A stretch of DNA of 64,000 bases from Tubulanus polymorphus. Its lineage: Eukaryota > Nemertea > Palaeonemertea > Tubulaniformes > Tubulanidae. The notes under the pieces are model-generated. The model had not been told where the DNA came from and did no database searches. It saw only the letters and a program-made list of their open reading frames with translations. The position numbers were made by a program, and so were the translations under genes. Location of the stretch: contig NC_134028.1 of the NCBI RefSeq assembly GCF_964204645.1, forward strand, positions 14,497,263 to 14,561,262, given 5' to 3'. Shown piece after piece: positions 21,800 to 29,585 of this stretch (positions are counted from its first letter, which is position 1; the number at the start of each line of letters is the position of its first letter).

Positions 21800-22099
21800 A
21801 TCTGGCAACTCTTATTTGAGGTCTGTATGTATATAGTTGATTACAAAAACATCTGTCGCTTGATCGAACGTGCTCTTTCAATTGCAAGGAATTAATTAAT
21901 TTCATCATAAAAAAACAACTGTCACCATCCAGGCAAACGTACAGAAATAATCAGCTTGGTCAAACGTGCGCCGCGTTAACAGTTAGAAATCAACATTCAC
22001 ATATACAGAACGCATAGGATATTGTCTCTCAAAACACAGTTAACAGTTCTAAATCTACATGTAAGTACCGTTTTTGTAGTTATTATGAAGTAGGGAAAC
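21800..22099. other. Element intergenic block, copy 2
   Basis: This matches the post-HNH blocks of copy 1 (TTTTAATCAGTGGTTAG, then a region with ACAGTTCTAAATCTACATGT and GAAGTAGGG). The heat-shock-element-like sites seen in copy 1 left are not conserved here. It is interrupted at 22100 by a MITE and resumes at 22522. Confidence 0.5.
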
Positions 22100-22517
22100 C
22101 TACGGAAGCGATAAGGGGCCTCGAGTTGTCACGTTCCAACTCGACAAGTCGCCATATTTATGTCGACATATCGCGATATATCGCGTCAAGTCGACATGAA
22201 TATGTCGACATATCGTGACGTTTTCACGACAAATTTCGATTTTTCGCCCATTTTCCACGGGACAAGCCGTCATTTGAAGACATGTGTAAATGTAAGATGA
22301 GGACACCAGTAATATGACGACTGAGTTTCAAGTCGTCATGAATATGTCGACTTGTCGCGAGGAAAGTCGTCGAGAAAACGAAATATGTGGTGAAAACGTC
22401 ACGATATATCGACATATTCATATCGACTTGACGCGATATATCACGGTATGTCGACATAAATATGACGACTTGTCGACTTGGAACGGGACATCTCGAGGCC
22501 CCTTATCGCTTCCGTAG
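22100..22517. mobile_element. Palindromic MITE (418 bp) with 4-bp target duplication
   Basis: The inverted termini are CTACGGAAGCGATAAGGGGC and its complement, flanked on both sides by AAAC (22096-22099, 22518-22521). The whole element is close to palindromic and is packed with GTCGAC, TCGCGA and related self-complementary words. The uninterrupted state is seen in the inverted block near 9590. No transposase is encoded, and I could not assign the superfamily from the ends. Confidence 0.7.
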
Positions 22518-22577
22518 AAACCTTCAAACATATTTTTAAGTACAGTAATTCATTTTCACGACATCTTTTAGATTAAA

Positions 22578-23301
22578 ATGGAATACAGAGATTCCAAGCC
22601 AGAAATTCCAAGCCAACCATCGGAAGAGGAACCAATGCCGATGGACAGTTATTCACAGGATTCAACAGAAATGGGGGAAGGAACTCAAGTTATTGACAAT
22701 CAAACGTTAAACAAATTACAAAAACATTTGGATTATCATAACGAAATGGTGAAAATGCTGGGTGACGTATTTCGTAATAAACAATTACCACGCGAACCAC
22801 AATTACCACAATTACCAACAACAAACCTGAAATTGTTGTTGGGACTCAATGAATCTGAATTGTCGGGACTCGAGAAATTGAAAATGAGTGGAGAAGAGTT
22901 GAATAAGTTTTTAAAATCAAAATTAATTATTGAAACAGAACATTTAAACTTCCCAGAAATACGAAGTGAAGAAGTTAATTCATTTGATAAAATTACTAAT
23001 ATATTAAAAATAAGTTATAAGACGATATTGAAAAGAAAAGCAAATCACTTATGGGATCACATCATTTTCGGGAGTTATTTGAATATAGGGTTTGAATTTT
23101 TGGATAAAGAAACTGAGGGGAATTTCTTGGGGGGGGGGGGCTTGGGTTAAAAAGAACATAGAAATCAGCACCAGTTATGAAAGAAAACTGAGAAGAGTGG
23201 GAAGATTGATAAAATATGAAAAATTCCGATTATTAAGTTTAACATTTAGTGAAGTTGTCAACTATTTGCGAGAAATTGAAGAAATGATTGAAAACGATTA
23301 G
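22578..23301 (+). pseudogene. Gene Z: unknown Polinton protein with a frameshift in a G11 run
   Basis: The frame starts at ATG 22578 (MEYRDSKPEIPSQPSEEEP). An acidic, Pro/Ser-rich N-terminus is followed by a helical region (LQKHLDYHNEMVKMLGDVF), a Pro/Gln-rich linker and a C-terminal helical domain. After a run of eleven G (23129-23139) the frame shifts by one, and the C-terminus continues as WVKKNIEIS to FSEVVNYLREIEEMIEND (ending 23301). Apart from the homopolymer the gene of about 240 codons is open, so the shift could be real, a sequencing error or a slippage site. No known family was recognised. A C-terminal relic is at 4531-4773 and a start relic at 9350. Confidence 0.55.
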
Positions 23302-23326
23302 TAATTAAAGAGTTCTGGACGAAATT

Positions 23327-23509
23327 ATGAATTATAACGCTGAAGACCTTGTAATATAGATATCAACAAGAAAATTAATTTTAGAAAATTATTTGACGCC
23401 TGCGAAAAAAATGTATAATTTCTGGGCTAAGCTAATGTGGAATTGCAAATTTGAAATCGAAGTTTTAAGAAATTTGGGGAATGATGAGATTTGGCGATTG
23501 GGTAGATGA
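23327..23509 (+). pseudogene. Small frame after gene Z with one stop
   Basis: This is a 61-codon reading (MNYNAEDLVI, stop at codon 11, then a frame rich in Trp and charged residues: MYNFWAKLMWNCKFEIEV). It lies 25 bases after gene Z. It could be a separate small gene or noise, and it has no recognised relatives in the window. Confidence 0.3.
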
Positions 23510-23569
23510 TACAGCGGGTCTTCGACTCTAGTAGTGGTTTAAATTTTTTTATTGAAAATTCTAAATAAT

Positions 23570-23945
23570 TGATCGCGAACTTGCGACCGACTTCATTTAC
23601 TTATGCCTCTAAGCTGGTCTGCAACTTCATTGCCTCCATGGTTGAAGAACGAGCTCTTCTGATGTCTGCTTCATCATGACTTCGAGCATATCGTGTGGCC
23701 TAGCCAGCCGGCCCGGGCCTCGGGTTTGGCTGTCACTCGATATCCTAGAGTCTTGAGTCTGGGCGGGTTGAAGTAGACATTGTCATTTAAAATAACATGC
23801 TTATGTTGTTCTGTATGAATTACCCGTGTGTCATGTATGTTGTATTAATTTATTTTAAAATTTGTATTTATTGAATTTGGGAATTTTATCCCGAAATTTC
23901 AATGTAATAAGGATCAATAAAGAATAGAATTGAATTGTCACCTAA
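23570..23945 (+). mobile_element. Possible 3' end of a non-LTR retrotransposon
   Basis: The composition changes sharply from AT-rich element DNA to a mixed block with GGCCCGGGCCTCGGGTTTGG. It ends in an AT-rich stretch with CAATAAAGAATAGAATTGAA, a polyadenylation-like signal followed by a short simple tail. This is the architecture of a 5'-truncated LINE 3' UTR. No coding residue was recognised, so the call is tentative. Confidence 0.3.
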
Positions 23946-24894
23946 TACACATGCCATCAGAGGACGCGGAGCCGTATATGATAGCTATGCTATTATAAAT
24001 TGCTAATCTCACGAAACCTGCATACTCCTAATATCAAACATATTTTCTAAAACGTTTGAATATTGAAATTATATGTTTACACATTTTCATATTGACCGCT
24101 TGTAGCCGCTGATGAAATTCACGCCGGCCCTACACACATCGTAGATAGCTTCGTCATTCCACCGGCATGCCCACGTCAGGGTCTGACTTTTATATCAGAC
24201 TTCCAAATCGTGTATACATCCGCCATTTAACCGAATAATCCGATTTACTTATCATTTCTATTTATGCCTGCCGCTTCTGATATAATCATACATCCTTTAC
24301 TATTACAATACGTCTTCTAATGATATTCAATGCAATATAACATTTCGACGTTCAAATATAGGTCATTATATAATCACAGGAAGCCATTCTACATCTATGT
24401 CAATAATATTTTGCCAGATAGCTTATTAGTGTACACATAGACCTGTGACGTTTTGCACATCGATATACGGCTGTCGTTTGTAAAATGACGCTGAATGGTT
24501 AACATTGTTTAGGTTTCATAATGGTAACGTTTTATAAGGCGTCAAAAAATGTATTCTTGATTGTGTATATCTGCTTTAACATTGTATTGTTATGTATTAG
24601 TCGTTCGGTTGTTATTAATGGTGACGGCTGTTCTGTATTGATTGGTTACAGTTCTATGTTTGAATCTTATAGTTTACAGAATGAATTATATAATTGACGA
24701 ATGCGTGCTGAGCAAAAGCGGTCTTCTAGGACCGCTTCTCTATTGTTCTCCATTGTTCTATCATCGATCGCTTCAATTTGCATAATTAATATATGCGTTT
24801 ATGAAATAGTATTTCCACCAGTCGTTGCTTTGAATTGATTTTCAGTTGAGGATTTATTATCGAGGATCCGAAATGACTTATCTGGACAGTTATA
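23946..24894. other. Non-coding part of copy 2, with HNH tail relic
   Basis: Near 24596-24740 lies the hairpin-associated repeat also found at 9100-9270 and related to 4860-5275, with GAGCAAAAGCGGTC and its partial complement GGACCGCTT. At 24862-24890 CGAGGATCCGAAATGACTTA matches the 3' end of the HNH gene and its flank at 6056-6080. This shows that a second internal HNH copy was once present here and has been deleted. Confidence 0.55.
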
Positions 24895-25360
24895 TTAACT
24901 GCTCCTAATAGATAGACAAAAGTAGTGAGATAATCTAAATCCTAAGTATCAAAAAAACAATAACTTTAACTAGCTAGTGAATTCTATTATATTTTTAATA
25001 TTTTCTTTAAGCAATTCTAATTGAAGCTAGATTGAATAGATTTTGATAAGATTTGAATAAAAATTACATATCTTCAAATAGATAGTGGATTCTATTATAT
25101 TTTTAATATTTTCTTTTGCAATTCTAGTTAACACTAGATTGAATAGATTTGAATAAAAAAAACAATAACTTCAAATAGATAGTGAATTCTATTATATTTT
25201 TATTCAAAATCTATCATTTCTTTTCAAAAGGAGAATACTTTATATTTTGAATAGATTTGAATAAGAATTCTTTAACTTCAAATAGCTAGTATTTAAAATT
25301 ATTTAACTTTAACGAGCTAGTATTAAAATATAATATTTTTTTCACTTTTCTCTAATATAA
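24895..25360. repeat. AT-rich ~110-bp tandem repeats upstream of gene X
   Basis: Repeated phrases (GAATTCTATTATATTTTTA, ATTTTCTTT, AGATTGAATAGATTT, CTTCAAATAG) occur about four times, with an irregular 100-115-bp spacing, ending at the gene X start. Copy 1 has a shorter version at 6130-6354. It is likely the promoter or leader region of the gene cluster. Confidence 0.6.
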
Positions 25361-25936
25361 ATGTCAAAGAAATCAAGTAAAAATAATACCGAAATTGAAA
25401 AGACAATTGAGGATTTAGGTATTACAGATAATAAAGATACAGTTGTTTCTAATTGTGTTCAAAATGATAATAATATTGATTTTGAATACTATTTGACATG
25501 GAAGCACCATCTTGAGTTACTAATTGCTAGCGGCAAATGTAATGAGTTTATTGGCAAAATTATAACTTTTCAAGAATTAGATAACATGAAACCAGATAAA
25601 GTAATAAAACATTTCAAGATATATGAAGAAGCTAGATTAGCCAGAATAAATGACTCTATCAGTGATGGAATAGTAAAATGTTACTCTAAATTATGTAACC
25701 GGATTATACCAATTAATGATGAAAATAAATTATATAGTGATTTAAAAAATGACTACTTCGTTATGACAGAATTACAAAAATGGGTTGGATACGCTTCATT
25801 TCAATTAGGAGGAATAATGACATTGATTTCTACTGGAGTTATAACATTTTCTAACATCAAACCTATAGAATACAAAGATAAAAATAAATCAGAAGATATT
25901 GAATCAGAACAAAAATTAACTAAAATAAATGAGTGA
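25361..25936 (+). CDS. Gene X, copy 2: intact conserved Polinton protein, unknown function
   Basis: This 191-aa frame begins MSKKSSKNNTEIEKTIEDLG. The central region ARLARINDSISDGIVKCYSK is nearly identical in copy 1, and a hydrophobic segment (FQLGGIMTLISTGVITF) lies near residues 148-164. The most variable part between copies is the short tail after FSNIKP. Strong conservation of the middle against otherwise decayed surroundings suggests that it was under selection while the family was active. It is followed by gene M with the same 8-base ATGAGTGA overlap as in copy 1. I do not recognise a family with a known activity. A membrane-anchored virion or scaffold protein is one possibility. Confidence 0.65.
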   Translation: MSKKSSKNNTEIEKTIEDLGITDNKDTVVSNCVQNDNNIDFEYYLTWKHHLELLIASGKCNEFIGKIITFQELDNMKPDKVIKHFKIYEEARLARINDSISDGIVKCYSKLCNRIIPINDENKLYSDLKNDYFVMTELQKWVGYASFQLGGIMTLISTGVITFSNIKPIEYKDKNKSEDIESEQKLTKINE

Positions 25937-26286
25937 CGATATAAAGAAGAAGCCTAGATCTGAAAAACAAGTACAAAGGAGTTGGGTAAAAGATCTTCTG
26001 AGTTAAAAAGAGCTAAGAAAAAGAAATTAACTGATATAAATGAATCACCTGATATTGATTCAAATAATAATCCATCTAATGCTTCTAATGCTGGAAGTAA
26101 TAATAATAGAATAAATTATGTATAACAATTGGATTAGTAACAGTTATTATATTCTCCGGTGTAATATATAAATATAAGTATAAATCTGATGATAAAGATG
26201 ATGATAATAATAAACCTATTGTACCAGAAAATAAATCAAATGATTAAGTCATTGAAACTAAATCAAGATTATTATTAATGGATTAA
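25929..26286 (+). pseudogene. Gene M, copy 2, frame-broken
   Basis: It begins MSDDIKKKPRSEKQ, overlapping the gene X stop. A small deletion near 25972 (lost WARE-coding segment) shifts the frame. The membrane segment region survives out of frame near 26110-26180. The stop at 26284 matches copy 1 (LLLMD), and the INT start follows six bases later. Confidence 0.6.
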
Positions 26287-26292
26287 AATAAG

Positions 26293-27940
26293 ATGAAAAA
26301 GGAACAATATTTCAGAGAGTTATATTATAACCCAGAGAGTGAAGTATCATATTCCTGCGTTACAGAATTATGGGATAAAATTAAATCTGATAAAGAAAAT
26401 ATAAAATATAGTGAATTAAGATTATGGTTACAAAATTAACCAACATATCAAATCCATAAGAAAATGGATAAAAATTATTCAACAAGAAAAGTTATGGTTT
26501 CATATATCGATCAACAATGGCAAGCAGATTTAATTGACAAGAAGAACATAGAAGAACACAACAAAGGATATTTCTGGATACTGAATGTTATAGATATATT
26601 CAGTAGATACGCACGGTCAATTCCAATCAAAAACAAAACTGGTATAGAAGTTACTAATGCTTTTAAATCAATATTTAAAGAAGCTATTCCAGATAAGATA
26701 CAATTTGATGAAGGTAAGGAATTCTATAATAAACATTTTAAAAAACTAATATCTGAAAACAGTATGGAATATTTTTCAACAAATTCAGATAAAAAAGCAT
26801 CTATCATAGAAAGATTTAATAAAACATTGAAACATAGAGAACGCTCGTTCTCTATTAGTATAGCAGCCCAAAGCTCTGGAATTCTTTACAATCAACATCC
26901 GAAATAGTTCATCTCTTTATAGTTGCAAGCACAATCTCAAGAAGCAACTCATGTCAACCTATTAATCAACATCTAAAATCTTGAGCAAACCAAAATACTA
27001 TAAATGTGTAGAAATTTATTTTATGCAGAAATGCTTACCTTTTTAAGGATTATATCTCATTCGTCGAAATGGGAGGACTTTTCTATTCTTCTTAAATTAG
27101 CCCGTTAATCAGTAACAGTCTACCATCAATTAATCCCATGACTAGTTTATGCTATAACATAGAATTTTGCATCCTTCTCATTATCCAAATAGTATCATTC
27201 CATCATTCTCAATGTTCCTTCTTTTCATAATTGCATTTTTTTTAATTTGCTCCAGGGCCTCGGCTTGACAATCACTTCATGATTTCTGAGGTCCTGATGA
27301 TTGTCATGCATTATACATAAACATTTTGTAACAATTATGTATTTATATTTGTATCATGATAATCATCAAATATATCAAATCAAAACAAATCAAATCTAGA
27401 ATGTGGAAATATTTTACTGTTAATGAAACATATGAATATATCGATGTGTTAGATGATTTAGTGAAAGGTTATAATAATTCTAAACATTCAAGTATTGGTA
27501 TGAAACCGATACAAGCTAGAAAAGAAGATAATTCAGAAATAGTTTGGAATGATTTATATGGAGCATTTCTTACACATGATTTTGGAGAACCAAAATTAAA
27601 AATAGGACAACATGTAAGAATATCTAAATATTGAAAAACATTTTACAAAGGTTATACTCCAAATTTTACCGAAGAAATATTCAAAATTAAAAAGATAATA
27701 TTAACTAAACCATTTGTTTATAAATTTGAAGATCTAAAAGATGAAGAAATATTATGTTATTTCTATGAACAAGAATTATCACTTGTACCAAACCCAGATG
27801 AAATAGAATATAAAATAGAAAAAGTATTGAAAACAAAAACTCTTGAAGGAAAAAAGTATTCTTTAGTGAAATATAAAGGATATGATGATAAATTTAATGG
27901 ATGGATTTTATCTAGTGAAATTAAAAGAATAAATGAATAA
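26293..27940 (+). pseudogene. Polinton chromo-integrase (INT), copy 2, split by a LINE fragment
   Basis: This is a DDE integrase with all three acidic positions readable: Asp in QWQADLID, Asp in IQFDEGKEFYN, and Glu 34 residues later in SIIERFNKTLK. Together with LNVIDIFSRYARS these give the rve fold. A TAA at 26437 breaks the N-terminal region. The gene is interrupted at 26833-27395 by a LINE fragment directly after the catalytic Glu. It resumes with SRMWKYFTVNETYEYID, the GYNNSKHSS segment typical of these integrases, and a stop at 27632. The C-terminus is a chromodomain (YSLVKYKGYDDKFNGWILSS), expected to guide insertion to chromatin marks. The end overlaps the ATPase start (ATGAATAA). Confidence 0.88.
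26833..27395 (+). mobile_element. 5'-truncated LINE (CR1/L2-like) 3' end inserted in INT
   Basis: Copy 1 lacks this 563-bp block, which fixes both junctions to within a few bases. The start codes for the tail of a LINE reverse transcriptase ORF: RERSFSIS then, after a one-base shift, LWNSLQ, resembling the common RT-end motif LWNSLP. A 3' UTR follows and ends in a simple ATCAAAT-type tail. Such tails and 5' truncation are typical of CR1-like non-LTR elements. Confidence 0.65.
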
Positions 27941-28516
27941 AGATTTATTTATATTGAAACCACATGATATGTTAGTTACTGGAGTGACCAACTGTGGTAA
28001 AGCACATTTCATATTAGATTTATTAGAAACTATTTATAAGAATCATTTTGATAAAATAATATTATTCTGTCCTACTTATGAAATGAATAAAACATATAAT
28101 AGAGATCTAGTTAAGATAAAAAAAGTTTATTATATTAGATCCTAAAACAGTGAAAGAAAATTTAGATAATTGTATAAAAATAGCAATTGATATTTATAAT
28201 GGTTCAAATACATTATTCATTATAGATGATTGCGCTAATTTACATGATTTAAAAGTTGGAGAAAGTGAGTTATGTTATCTAGCTGTCCTTGGGGAGACAT
28301 TTTGGGATAACAACATGGGTTTGAAATCAAAAATATAATTCAATTGTTAAAGACTTTAAAGAGAATATTACATTTTTAGTATTATTCGACAATAAAGATA
28401 GAAAATCTATGCAACAATCATTGGAAGAAAATCAAATAAAACCTACTGAATTACATGATGAATATATGAATAAATTAAAGAATAATAAAGGTTCCAAATT
28501 ACTTCTGAAGCTTTAA
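27933..28516 (+). pseudogene. Polinton packaging ATPase, copy 2, broken
   Basis: It begins MNKDLFILKPHDMLVTGV. Walker A reads GVTNCGKAHF, with Ala replacing the Thr that follows the catalytic Lys, which should weaken nucleotide binding. Walker B is TLFIIDDC. A one-base insertion near 28122 and another frame change near 28290 break the gene. Unlike copy 1, the natural C-terminus is present (HDEYMNKLKN, ending KLLLKL at 28516), so this copy shows the full family length of about 195 residues. Confidence 0.8.
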
Positions 28517-28544
28517 TTTCCTTATGAATATAAATTTATAAAAT

Positions 28545-28850
28545 AAGGCATTTTAAGCATTTATATATTAGATACGTATTAGATACCTTAATACGTATTA
28601 GGTACGTATTAGGTACGTATTAGATACATTTATACTTAAAACCCCCTTTTTAAAAATACATTATTTATTTCAATTTTCAACTAATATATTTTTATTTTTT
28701 CAACTAAGTTTGAAAATAATAAAGGTTATTTAGATTAATACATATTAGATACATAAATACTTAAATACGTATTAGATACGTATTAGATACCTAAATGCTT
28801 AAAACCCCTTTTTTATTAACTATTATTTTATACCATTTTCAACTATTATT
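28545..28850. repeat. Convergent intergenic repeat with TACGTATTAGATAC units
   Basis: Two clusters (about 28570-28640 and 28735-28800) of the near-palindromic unit TACGTATTAGATAC are each followed by ACTTAAAACCCC and an AT-rich tract. They amount to a duplicated ~170-bp block between the 3' ends of the ATPase and the convergent acidic gene. A bidirectional termination or polyadenylation role is possible but not shown. Confidence 0.6.
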
Positions 28851-29067
28851 TTATGTGAATGTGAGATAATTATCATCATTTTCATCATCATCCTCCAATT
28901 CATCATCAGACTCTAACAATCTATTAAACCTATCTACTGGATCATCATAAGTTTCTTCATTATAATCCTTTTTCATCCTATCTACCGCATCATTAATAGT
29001 TACTACTTTACGTTTCGTCCAATCTGTATCTATATAATCTTCATTATCAATATGCTTTATGCTTATC
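28851..29067 (-). pseudogene. C-terminal fragment of a convergent acidic Polinton gene
   Basis: The frame is open from the copy 3 boundary (KHIDNEDYIDTDWTKRKVV) through NDAVDRMKKDYNEETYDD to a very acidic tail (ESDDELEDDDENDD, then YLTFT). The upstream part is cut by the palindromic terminus of copy 3. It is the only minus-strand gene of copy 2 and faces the ATPase. An acidic C-terminus of this kind occurs in several viral structural and DNA-mimic proteins, so no function is assigned. Confidence 0.5.
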
Positions 29068-29353
29068 AGTAATAGGGGTTTAGTTGTTCTATACCAAAGG
29101 TCGAACGGTCGAGCTCGTAAAAATGAAAAACATGAAAAACATGAAAATAATAACAATTTCTACTTGAATTAGTCGCGAAACTCATAAAAATGAAAAATAA
29201 TTCTCACACGCTCGAATTTATTTTTCATTTTTTATGAGTATCACTCCTAATTCAAGTAGAAATTATTATTACTTTCATATTTTTCATGTTTTTCATTTTT
29301 TTACTCACTCAACCGTTCGACCTTTAGTATAGAACAACTAAACCCCTATTACT
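29068..29353. repeat. Palindromic terminus of copy 3
   Basis: The 286-bp imperfect palindrome has AGTAATAGGGGTTTAGTTG and CAACTAAACCCCTATTACT ends. The arms pair over about 140 bp, including AATTTCTACTTGAATTAG with CTAATTCAAGTAGAAATT. The core is CTCACACGCTCGAA. The inner side continues CTTAAAATATTTATATA, as in the other copies. Confidence 0.8.
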
Positions 29354-29585
29354 CTTAAAATATTTATATATATGAATAACATTTAAATTGACAGATTATT
29401 CAATATAAAAGTGTGAGCTCTTATAGAATAGATATATAGGTATATTTTAAACATTATTTCAATATTTATATTTGTATGAGTTAGATTTTTAAACATTAAA
29501 AGCGTTAGTAAAGTGTGGTTGAAATAACAAATATATAAATCATTGAACTTCTAAAATCAATTTTAATAACAAATTTAGTATTAAA
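29354..29585 (+). promoter_or_regulatory. TIR-proximal leader of PolB, shared with HNH genes
   Basis: The last ~45 bases before the ATG (AACTTCTAAAATCAATTTTA, then AATTTAGTATTAAAATGGA) recur almost unchanged before PolB in copy A and the chimera at 3806, and before the HNH genes at 10610 (minus) and 21104. Relative to them this leader carries an extra ~140 bp (about 29385-29522). It is likely the promoter and 5' UTR delivered by the terminal repeat. No canonical TATA position could be fixed in such AT-rich DNA. Confidence 0.5.

Larger units (their letters stand above)
20895..29067 (+). mobile_element. Polinton/Maverick copy 2
   Basis: The left terminus is a 150-bp palindrome at 20895-21044. 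The gene order rightward is HNH, gene Z, a small frame, an HNH tail relic, gene X, gene M, INT, ATPase and a convergent acidic gene. It is the same order as copy 1 but with different lesions, plus a MITE at 22100-22517 and a LINE fragment at 26833-27395. The right end is replaced by the terminus of copy 3 at 29068. Only gene X is intact. Confidence 0.75.

Noticed and set aside
22224-22517. Overlapping frames on both strands around the 22.3-kb palindrome
   Set aside because: They arise from the self-complementary MITE and have no protein features.
28851-29156. Full 101-codon minus-strand frame as one gene
   Set aside because: The first ~30 codons lie in the palindromic terminus of copy 3. Only the part below 29068 is gene sequence.
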